From contig NC_060237.1 in the NCBI RefSeq assembly GCF_021155775.2, positions 27,866,778 to 27,930,777 on the forward strand: DNA of 64,000 bases, read 5' to 3'. Below, piece by piece: positions 55,545 to 64,000 of the stretch (the stretch's first letter is position 1; the number at the start of each line of letters is the position of its first letter). Both the position numbers and the translations under genes were made by a program. The DNA is from Neodiprion pinetum (taxonomy: Eukaryota; Arthropoda; Insecta; Hymenoptera; Diprionidae). The notes under the pieces were generated by a model that saw only the letters and a program-made list of their open reading frames with translations, was not told the DNA's origin and did not search any database.

Positions 55545-56257
55545 CTGTAATAAAAACATAGTAGAATATTACACGGATCAGATTTTTTTTCGTAACATTC
55601 AGTGATTTTTGATGCCCTAATGAACAAACTGCAGAATTGAGTAACATATAGATTACCAAATAACCACTGGTGTTAAATAAATGCATCAAGGAGGTGAATA
55701 GAATTGAATATCACTAAAAATTGTATGCTCTAAAATTATCTACGATTAAAAGCGACATGGTAAGTCAAAATCATATCGATCAGGTACATTTCACTCTTAT
55801 TCACTGTATCAGTGATTAGTTTAGTTTTCACTTTGTTATAGAGTTCAATGTATCAAATTACTTCATTGAGACCATTGCTAATTATGGTGAAACTTTCAAA
55901 TTTGATATTCTCTTTCATTATTTGATCCCCTGATTAAAATAATAACTCGTAAAATTCGTTGCGGCAATGTACGTTTGTCGGGTTGCCTGCAACAGGGGGA
56001 GGTAACAAGATTCTCCTCCTGAGAGCACGAAGCGTATTTAAAATATCATGATATCCTGATACGTACAAATTGTAAAAGCCACGAATTAAATTTAAAAACG
56101 AATTTTTCCTTGTTTCAGAAAATTGCAGGGTGTAAGGGACTCACAGAGCTATACGGCGAAATCAATTCTACGAAATTTTTACCTTGCGATCAGGCATGAA
56201 ATCACGGATAAATATCGCAAAGTCTTAGTACTTAAATAAATTGCATGTGAGGCTTAC

Positions 56258-56392
56258 CGATAGTTTGATGCTTCCAGAATATAGAATCAGTCGAATCAGC
56301 TCTCCTGATCGATCTCCAAGACATAGGCTTTGTCAGCGATGACCTTCGGCGTCGTAGAGCCGCTAGTTTTCAACAATTGAGCACGCACGTGC
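56258..56392 (-). other. Putative internal exon of the divergent transcript
   Basis: A good acceptor (TTTTCAACAG) and a good donor (CG|GTAAGC) bound 135 bp on the minus strand. All three frames contain a stop, so as an internal exon it would be untranslated or would end a protein (frame HVRAQLLKTSG to DQES). Confidence 0.3.
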
Positions 56393-56925
56393 CTGTTGAA
56401 AATTATAAATAACGATTATAACAGCGTCAACGGGTTTGTAGTTGTTATTTTTATCGCACAATTGGCTCGCGAGTCGTACCAGTAGCGACTTGACATGCAA
56501 TTTGTGAAGAACAATGACCTAGGGCTATGTAAAAACACGATTGAACTTACTGAAAGGGCAAACGTATAATGCACGCTTGTATCCACATATATACATACCT
56601 GCGTATATCACTGTAGCGATCGTATATGACTTTTCATACTCGATATAATCGTGACAAATTGAGAATGGAATGTTATAAACTGAAAAGCACACTTAACACA
56701 TGATTTATCTAGGAATACACCGAAAATATTTACGGACTTGGTGTAAGAACACGGTAACGGTCCAATCGCGATCGTCATTTGTTTAGCGTAGAAGAAAGTC
56801 AGTCGCTAGCAAACCGCGTGAAAGCGAATCTTTACGTGACTTTGAATTGTTTTTTTGACGGTCAGTTACCAAGGCCAGCCCCACAGACCGGATTTGTTTG
56901 AAAAAAAACTGTTAATTTAAGTTTC

Positions 56926-57123
56926 TCACAAATTCGAGTCACAGGACGCGATTCTAGCACGTTCGAACTCGTCAATGTCCCGAGATTCTGTGAGTGCTCT
57001 GAAGTTAGCGCTGCAGCAGCGACGCTTGCGGGGCAAAATGACAACCGAGTTGGAATAAATTTGAAAATATAATAACTTACATGCGGACAAGGTGATGAGC
57101 AAGGCAAGGCTTGTATGTTTCAT
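56926..57123 (-). CDS. Small secreted-protein-like ORF, hypothetical
   Basis: The ORF has 65 codons from ATG 57123. It begins MKHTSLALLITLSA, a convincing short signal peptide, and contains PRKRRCCSANF, a tetrabasic cleavage-like site followed by two cysteines, then RDIDEFERARIASCDSN. Near the end, AATTTGTGAG offers a GTGAGA donor. Splicing from it to the acceptor at 56393 keeps the frame open for 30 more codons (starting HVRAQLLKTSG) to a TGA at 56296. A second donor (GCATGTAAGT) follows directly after the signal peptide, so the ORF could also be only a signal-peptide exon. No family recognised; a peptide-hormone-like precursor is speculation. Confidence 0.3.
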   Translation of the reverse strand: MKHTSLALLITLSACKLLYFQIYSNSVVILPRKRRCCSANFRALTESRDIDEFERARIASCDSNL

Positions 57124-57707
57124 AGTTTCCTTCCGTTTATAGCCGATTATGTAGTTCTTCCTGCTTCTTTATCGTTTTAACTCGATGCTAACATTTTTTA
57201 TATCATTGCAGTAGAAAGCGCTCTGTGACCAAACTTTTGGAACTAATTTTTGATGACAAAAGCATGTCGGCAATGTATTCACGAACTGACGTTATTCATT
57301 GTCAGTAAATATCGATGAATTACCGACATTCGTTTACCTTCAAATATTAGGTGCAAATACCGATTATGTTTTACAGAGCATTATTTCTCGGAAGGCGCAA
57401 AAAACCACGTACGTTTTACGCACATTTATTTATCTATCCGCAAACACCAGGCATAGAATCGATGCAGACAGCTTCCAAAATAATGCAACGAATTCACACT
57501 AACTAGCTATTTGTACAGGCCGAAAAGAAAAACATACCTTTATTGGCGAAGTACTTGCGAGAGGCTCAGATTGCTGGGATGTAAGGGCATGGTAAGAGAA
57601 GCCAAAAGGTCGGGAGAAAATTACAGTATTCTACTATGCAAACGCGAATTAACACCGGAATTTCTTAAGACGGGTCAGTAAGTAAGTAAGCAAAGCAATA
57701 TAATTAC

Positions 57708-57873
57708 CGCCGGACATACTCGGTCCCACCCAGCCGGACGTTATATTAGCCCAGGACTGAACATCTTTACAATATATTATCTTCACGCAGCCGGTGTCTG
57801 GCACCGTCTGGCACGAAATGGCGTCGCACGTTTGGTTCAAAGGGGCCGCCGATATGTGACTCGTGCGAGGCAT
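57708..57873 (-). other. First exon of a putative divergent minus-strand transcript
   Basis: From an ATG at 57873 an open frame (MPRTSHISAAPLNQTCDA onward, Cys-rich) runs to a GGCG|GTAATT donor at 57708. The next well-formed exon, 57538-57573 (ATCCCAG acceptor, GTATGT donor), stops this frame after two codons. The translation would therefore be only about 57 residues, and the exon may be untranslated. It faces PrimPol head to head, with about 315 bp between the two ATGs. Confidence 0.35.
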
Positions 57874-57875
57874 CC

Positions 57876-57885
57876 GCGCATGCGC
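57876..57885. promoter_or_regulatory. NRF-1 type palindrome in a shared PrimPol / divergent-transcript promoter
   Basis: GCGCATGCGC is the exact core of the NRF-1 (insect Ewg) consensus. It sits between the minus-strand ATG at 57873 and the PrimPol ATG at 58189, in a CpG-rich patch. NRF-1 sites are common in TATA-less bidirectional housekeeping promoters. Confidence 0.55.
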
Positions 57886-57924
57886 GAGTCAAGTTGTGCA
57901 ATTGCGATCAGCCGGCACGTCTGC

Positions 57925-57936
57925 GGGGGGGGGGGG
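57925..57936. repeat. Poly-G run in the PrimPol upstream region
   Basis: Twelve consecutive G residues between the NRF-1 motif and the PrimPol start codon. Confidence 0.9.
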
Positions 57937-58188
57937 AGGTATACAGCTACTGCTCTCGACAGGTCCCGACAGGCAACAATCGGACTACCGACTTTGTATT
58001 CCGTCAACCCCGTCAAAACAGAGATCTAGACTCAGGCAGGTTGAAGTGTCAAAATAAAGGAAAGTTTCTGACGTAAATTAGCCAATTCTGTGTTTTGAAT
58101 TATCCAACGCCCAGAAGATCAAGGTGACGAACTTGAGAAAATATTTACTTTGGAAAGTAGATAAAAATCCACCGAAAAATCAACAATA

Positions 58189-59819
58189 ATGAGTAAAATA
58201 TCGAAAAATACATTTTATGGAAAAACATTGATCGAAAGTCACGCTCAGCATCAATCTAGAGTCAGGGAATTATCGTCGTCCATACACGATAGCGAAGAAG
58301 CTAAGATTAAGCGAAGACGGTTGTTGGGACCATCTGAATTTTGGGGTGAATTTTGGAGGCAGCAAGAAGCGTTGCTTGTAGCCGATCAAGGAAGTTCAAA
58401 CTCAATGCATACCTTCGTTTTGCAATATGATGAGGGATACAGAAAATTCATTGTAGCGCACCCAGAAATCTACTGGCTTGTCGATGAATCTAGACCCAAG
58501 GAGCAGAGATGTTCATACGAGGTTTGATTTTTTTTTAATAAAAAAATTAATACGACTTGACAGAGCTCAAATATTCACACACCTGTTGTTCCAATATCAG
58601 GTTATACCTGACGGCTCTCCTTGCCACCTATATTTTGATTTGGAATTTGGAAAGGATCTAAACCCATCAAGCGATGGCTCAAAAATGACAAAAACACTGA
58701 TCGATGTATTTTGTGCACATTTTTTGGAACACTGGGGTTTTCCTTGCAGAAGATCAGAGGTTCTAAGCCTGGACTCAACCACCGACGTTAAATTCAGCCG
58801 GCATTTAGTGTTCCGTGTGAAAAACGTTATGTTCAAGAATAACCAACATGCAGGACGGTTTGTTAAAACCATATGCTCTAATATTCGGCAAAGTTTGTTG
58901 CTAGACAATGCCACACGATCCTCCGTTGATAATATTTTAAGCCGCTTTCACAAAGAAGATTTGGCAGAGTTATTTATCAATACCACAAAGGGAAAAGAGC
59001 TCTTTGTAGATGAAGGAGTCTACACAAGAAACAGGCACTTTCGAATTTACAAGTCTACCAAGTTGGGAAAGAATTCTCACCTGACCGTGAGCGACGATTC
59101 TGAGTACATCCTCAGCACAACATACACGAACAAAGAATTGGGATTATTCTTGGACTCTTTGATATCTTATGTACCAAGTACTAAGAATTTGATTTTACTT
59201 GAATACCAGGATAAAAATTCGGTAGACGCGATTAAATATTCCAAAGAATGCTTAAGTCAGCGTCGGGTTTATGTCAGAGCTGAGAAGAAAATTGAATCAC
59301 CATATCCTGACATCGATAAATTCATCTTAGACATTGTGAAACCTGGCAAAATTCGGGAAGTCAAACTTCTGAATAACAGCGTAATGTTATATGCATTCAT
59401 AGATCATAGGTAAAATTAATATTTCTTACTAGTCAAATGCTTTTGAAAATTGAATTTGATGACATAGTTCGTAACGCATTCTATAAAATTCACCAAACTT
59501 GATACATATAAATTATTCGACTTTTTTCCGTTACAGATACTGTGCGAATATAGGCAGGCCACATAAAAGCAATGGGGTATATTGGGTTGTTGATTTGAAT
59601 AACAAAGTAGCATTCCAAAAGTGCTACGATCATGACTGCGCTGGCTTTAAATCTGCACCCAGAGAATTACCAGAAAAAATATGTTTCGAAATGGACAAGG
59701 AAACTGACATCCTTCTGTCCTCTGTTCCTGACCCTCAAGACTGCTCTTTGCGTCAGACTGATAATTTCGTCGCACTAGAAGATGACGATTTAGAATTAGC
59801 AAATATCGATCTACCATAA
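58189..59819 (+). CDS. PRIMPOL: DNA-directed primase/polymerase PrimPol, three exons
   Basis: Exons 58189-58521, 58601-59409 and 59537-59819 join in phase to 474 codons; the introns are 79 and 127 bp with GT-AG ends. The product is an archaeo-eukaryotic primase superfamily enzyme that reprimes stalled forks in nucleus and mitochondria. Visible motifs are the metal-binding DxE in LYFDLEF (D124, E126), SRHLVF (S177, H179), and the third catalytic Asp in FVDEGVYTRNRHFR (D248). The zinc finger is C383-x6-H390-x19-C410-x4-C415, the same spacing as in vertebrate PrimPol. The acidic C-terminus NFVALEDDDLELANIDLP resembles an RPA-binding motif. The human protein is about 560 residues, so this one is shorter, mainly in the linker and tail. 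The start is the first in-frame ATG, followed by basic and coiled N-terminal sequence. An ATTAAA about 170 bp after the stop could be the polyadenylation signal. The family call is secure; exact exon ends are read from splice consensus and phase. Confidence 0.95.
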
Positions 59820-60190
59820 TCCACAATTTAGAAATTGATTTTTCTAGCATATTCTATCTAATCATTGTACATACATACACATATGCACGTAAAATATTAA
59901 TATATTCAAACATCAGCTACCTTTTGGCGTTGCCATGCAATTGTAAAAATTCAAGATTTCAACAATATGTTTTTATACTCTGTACACGGATTAAAATATA
60001 GACATCTTGATTTTTACACACCTGTTGCCATGCTATCGCATAATAATTCTGAAACCCCGATAAAATTCAACTAACAATTCTAAATCTAATCTCAACGAAA
60101 AAGCGATAAACGTTACAAAGCCGAAATTATCATAGTTCTCGACGGCGTGCCGACCCGGCTACTGAACAGCGAACGGACAGCATTTGCAAT

Positions 60191-60376
60191 ATGAAAACCA
60201 AGTCTCGATACTTTAGACATTTTACGGGTAAATCTATTAGACAAGAAAAGTTGAAAAATTGGACTAGCAATATTGAAGAACGAAGTAAATCTACGATTAC
60301 TCCAATGCAACGTATGGATCAAGCGGCTCATGAATTGGCACATAAAATTATTGGAAAAGATGGGGAAAAACTCTGA
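60191..60376 (+). CDS. Small 61-codon ORF, hypothetical
   Basis: The ORF starts at an ATG in the context CAATATGAAA and runs 61 codons to a TGA. It begins MKTKSRYFRHFTGKSIRQEK and ends RMDQAAHELAHKIIGKDGEK plus Leu. It is strongly basic, has no signal peptide or membrane segment and is predicted helical. It sits about 370 bp after PrimPol on the same strand. A GGGTAAAT within codon 13 could act as a splice donor, and a strong acceptor lies at 60658 (TTTTTTCCAG), so the ORF may be read through or spliced away. An AATAAA follows at about 60757. I do not recognise the family. A conserved small nuclear or mitochondrial protein is possible, and so is chance. Confidence 0.4.
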   Translation: MKTKSRYFRHFTGKSIRQEKLKNWTSNIEERSKSTITPMQRMDQAAHELAHKIIGKDGEKL

Positions 60377-60658
60377 TTAATATTGGATCGTCGAGCGTAA
60401 CGTAGTAAATTCACCGCTTCGTGTACCAAAACGGCCGCTGGTTCGATATGAAATAACGGATAGCTCGGGATGCCAAATAACCGAAATACAGATGACTCAG
60501 TACCTCAAGTAACCGAAAGCTGAAAGTTTGGTGCGCCTTCGGGAGTCGATATCAATTCAGGTGAATTCACTTGTGATAATGCTGCATAGGACGTTGCACA
60601 ATTCGCACTACGCTCGGTTTGTTTTGATATTAAAGCATGTTGTATTTATTTTTTCCAG

Positions 60659-60765
60659 GTTCTTCTTACAACCGCGACGTGAATGCAGGTTTCAACATTT
60701 TGCATCTCAAATAGGAACACCACATCTTGGAAAAACCTCTGCCAGACGAGTTTAAATAAATTTGA
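60659..60765 (+). other. Candidate 3'-terminal exon with polyadenylation signal
   Basis: A long T-rich tract ending TTTTTTCCAG is a strong splice acceptor, and an AATAAA follows about 100 bp later, right after a TAA at 60753-60755. Two frames stay open. One reads FFLQPRRECRFQHF and ends at that TAA; the other reads GSSYNRDVNAGFNILHLK and stops at 60712-60714. Together with the ORF at 60191 this suggests a short plus-strand transcript between PrimPol and STARD7, but no donor proves the link. Confidence 0.35.
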
Positions 60766-61280
60766 ATGCAGTAATGATTTATTTGTGGCGATTTATTGTA
60801 CTTAATTGTATAGTATATTTCTGATGGTTTTGTATAAAGAATTTTTAGCATCGACTGTACTTTGATTACAAACTGTGACGTTTGTGTGAGAAGTACGACT
60901 CGATGATGGAAGTTTTTATGCAACATTTTGCAGTGTATCGCATTATATTGTTGTACCTTTGGCATAAAAATAGATGAATAATGCGTCTCTAGATTAAATC
61001 AATGATTTTCAAAATTCATTTCACGTCAGATGGTCTTTCTTTTTGAAATGATTCCTATAAGGTTGAAAAAGTGCAAAAGCATCGAATTACATGGCGCAGT
61101 GTCCATCCACATGAAATGATTACATGACCATAATTTAAATATTCATTATTTCTGTGTAAAACCAGAAAAATTATTCAAAATCTAACACTTAAATTGTCTA
61201 TATAAGATTTAAAGCAAAATACTTCACTTGATTCAATTAAATTTGATTCGTACTATGATAGATACTATTTCAAAGCTACT

Positions 61281-61317
61281 TTTCTCTCTCTCTCTTTCTC
61301 TCACACACACACACACA
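61281..61317. repeat. (TC)n(AC)n compound microsatellite
   Basis: TC repeat passing directly into an AC repeat, downstream of STARD7. Confidence 0.9.
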
Positions 61318-61723
61318 TTTACACTTCCACACGATTGAAATAACACTATTGCATTAACACACCTATGACAAACCAGACAAAATAGGTTTACGTTTAATAA
61401 CATCTCCACTTGACCTGAACTTGATTTCCAGACGTATCAGTCGTAAAATTGAATTAACTAGAATTTTTTCCGAGTGGGACCTTGATTTGGCAGTGGTAGA
61501 CTTACTAGCATGCTTCAACTTACAGTACACAATTGTTGAACAAGATCCTCCACGTTTATGAATACTGTATAAGTTCGCGAAAATAAATTCGACAAGTCAG
61601 AGAGAAAACGCTTCGTCTTTAAAATGAGAATGCATTACTGATAATCTTTTCAGGTCAAGTAGCAGCAAATCTGTTTGCTAAAATTGATTTCTTCTAAACA
61701 AGGGATATATGTGGCTTATCGTG

Positions 61724-63833
61724 TCACGTGAACAGTCGGGACGGTAAGAAGTAGTGTAAAAAGCCACGTTCTTCATCTGGTGTAGGGCCCATTACGCTTT
61801 CTCTTTTGTCTTCTGCTTTATCTTCCGTATTTTCTGCACGTCGTTCTTTTTTGTCACTTCTCTCTGACTTTGGTTCTTCGTCCCCCTTTTCTTTTGGTGT
61901 TTCTGTATTTTCCTTCACTTCGGATACGTAACCAACATCACTAACAGATGAATCACTACACGTCTCCAGAACAATCGGCTGATTTTCAACTATATTGACC
62001 ATTGCAGATTTTGCATCGTTCGATTTGCGGCTCTGGTAATCTAGTGTTGCTTTCCTCATACGACACAAGAAATCAGGAACCCCTTTATCAAGAAATGATA
62101 AAACTTAATTACGCAAAAGTTGAAAACAAAACCTAGCACTGATGGTAAAATTTTTAAAACTCGTCTAGCAAATCAGTTATTTCGCTCACCACTCATTGCT
62201 ACCCAAGTGGTCACAGCTGACGGTATGTTTACACCAGGGTCATCAAAATATGTTAATCCAAACTCAATACCAGGCTGATCAAATTCCGTATATGGTTTTA
62301 TTACCATGTATGACCAATACGTTGATACTCTATTAAAAAATAAAGCAATTGAGAAAACGTAAGTAAAGCATCGCCGCTATGAGGTAGATATAAACTGGAA
62401 AATTAATTTACGACACAAAGTAATCTATGCCACACCAAAAAAAAAATTTGACGCGGCCATTAACCTGTGCGTATCAGGCCGAAGTGGGGCCTTGGGATGA
62501 TCGGATGTCCTGCTAACAATGACGATAAGGCCCTCTTCCTTATCAATGAGCCATCTTCTTTGAAAGACGTAATCTCTGTTTGCAAATAATCTCTATAACG
62601 AGAATTCATTCATTTCAACAGCTGTAGTTACCACCTGCCCTGTATTTGGTTATGAAATACTTACCGGCCAAATCATTTCCCAGTAAACAATTTCACTGCG
62701 ATGATCCAAGCACGACTCTGTGCTGGGATCAGTGTCAATAACCTCCAGGTGTCTGGCAGTAGGATCCCATTCTTTTCTATACTCAACGTCAACTTGAACA
62801 TGTAGAAAATCCTCCGCTGACACATCTGGAAATGACCCATAGACCTTGTAAGCATACAACCCTCCACTTTCGGGCTCTTCTTTGCGCCACATTATCATAT
62901 CCTGCCTCTCTATGAATGGCTGCCATTGATCTCCGTTACCTAACAGATAATAAATACCTAAATCAAGATATGGTAAAATAATGTGTAGGAACCATGAATC
63001 TATTGAATTAATAAGACCATGAAAATGATTTACAACGTCTTAAACTGATGCTTTAAAGACAGAGTGATAAGAGTGATAGACAGTTTGAAGGGCAGTCTAG
63101 TTAATTAAATGATATTTCAATTTAAAATTGTGTGACTCTGATAGAATATTATAGGATGGTAGAAATTTTCATTCTCATAATGCAGAGGTTAATAGATGTA
63201 CTCAAGATAAGACCATTTTGGACAGATGCCAGTGCGGGTTTCGCGCCGTGACATTGGCAGTATTTAACTCCAGACTGTGTGACATCAATGACTAGTCTCA
63301 GGTGGCACTTTGCGCACGTAACGGTATTCTCTCGCAGCTGGTAGATGTCCGTGAGTTCTTTGGAGTATCTAAAAACGGTTGAAGTACAAAATTAAAAACT
63401 GAAATTAGACGCAGGCATTGTCTTTGGTGAATGACCAGTGAATTTACCTGTGGAGTTCATTGTCTGGAATTCTTTCTCGATCCCAATTGTAGGCGGAGAC
63501 GCCAGCAGCGCCAAACAAATACTTTCTAGTATTTTGACCGAGCCTTCGCCGCCATATATTAACAAACGACTTGAGGGCGACCTCGTCCCAAATTTTAGTG
63601 TACAAGTGAAAAATTTGCAGTGTTCGCCTTATGCGTTGGGCAACAATGCACTCGAATTGTCTGGCGCAGGATTTTGCCACCTCATGACTTTGCTCCCTTA
63701 ACCACAACCTGACCCAACGTCCACCCCATTTTCTTCCGATGGCCTCGAAGCTCTTACTAGTATTGTTCCTCGCATGAATCAAATTGGGGTTATAACGACG
63801 AGCAAGGGCGTTCGACACGTGCAGGCAATGCAT
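61724..63833 (-). CDS. STARD7: StAR-related lipid transfer protein 7 (STARD7-like), six exons
   Basis: Minus-strand exons 63448-63833, 63214-63368, 62665-62939, 62465-62592, 62190-62329 and 61724-62082 join in phase to 480 codons. The START domain spans roughly residues 181-385. Blocks typical of STARD7 are VEYRKEWD, the NRDYVFQRRW segment, the VSRTSDHP segment, the SYMVIKPYTEFDQPGIEFG stretch and SGVPDFL. STARD7 carries phosphatidylcholine to mitochondria. The first 110 residues are rich in Arg and aromatic residues with few acids, fitting a mitochondrial presequence. WDRERIPDNELHR at the end of exon 1 matches the helix before START in vertebrate STARD7. Exon 2 adds a CxxC (147, 150) and CxCH (166-169) pair not expected from the human protein. 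The tail (residues about 385-480) is acidic, Lys/Glu-rich and low complexity. The ATG at 63833 is the first in frame; an in-frame TTG lies 39 bp upstream. The exon 2 donor (GTCTTA) is weak, so that boundary is the least certain. Confidence 0.93.
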
Positions 63834-64000
63834 CTTTCGCCGATTGATTATCAATTTCTCTGTCGAGACCAACTGCTCGTTTCAATTACTGGACATATTT
63901 CGCCGTTTGCTGAGTTTGATATCCTTTTCTTACGGATATAGGACGTTTCTAAACGACAATTAACTCGATAGGAAACTGCGAAATACCAAATTCTGATCGA

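Noticed and set aside
1..64000. tRNA, rRNA and CRISPR arrays
   Set aside because: No tRNA A/B box pairs with cloverleaf potential, rRNA blocks or regularly spaced direct repeats were recognised by eye. A tRNAscan and Infernal run would settle it.

Overview
This is eukaryotic nuclear DNA, most likely from an insect and perhaps a hymenopteran such as a sawfly. Coding regions are broken by GT-AG introns of very different sizes (about 80-130 bp in PrimPol, several kb in the receptor gene). CpG is not depleted, intergenic DNA is AT-rich with many microsatellites and short inverted-repeat elements, and there are no operons or bacterial signals. A complete PrimPol gene argues against Drosophila, which lacks it. 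The species assignment is inference.

Left and centre (1-53 kb) are gene-poor. Two minus-strand reading frames encode N-terminal parts of natriuretic-peptide-receptor/receptor-guanylyl-cyclase type ligand-binding domains. One is a single signal-peptide exon at 18750-19077. The other is four phase-matched exons at 51309-38928 (263 codons). Neither could be followed further downstream with confidence. A possible terminal exon lies at 5651-5777. The introns and spacers hold several non-autonomous DNA-transposon-like elements (2949-3194, 8252-8872, 45944-46486) and two long hairpins (43107-43196, 48076-48217).

Right end (53-64 kb) is gene-dense. A three-exon plus-strand gene for the primase-polymerase PrimPol (58189-59819) has all catalytic, zinc-finger and RPA-binding elements. 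Within a few hundred bases upstream, next to a perfect NRF-1 palindrome, a set of well-formed minus-strand splice sites suggests a divergent spliced transcript of unclear coding capacity (57.9-55.0 kb). A small 61-codon plus-strand ORF (60191-60376) has no recognised family. A six-exon minus-strand gene encodes a START-domain protein that matches STARD7, a phosphatidylcholine-transfer protein of mitochondria (63833-61724).

Functionally the right end joins DNA-damage tolerance (PrimPol) and mitochondrial lipid supply (STARD7), with an NRF-1 type site that often marks housekeeping promoters. The left and centre are a receptor locus or tandem receptor pair with very large introns.
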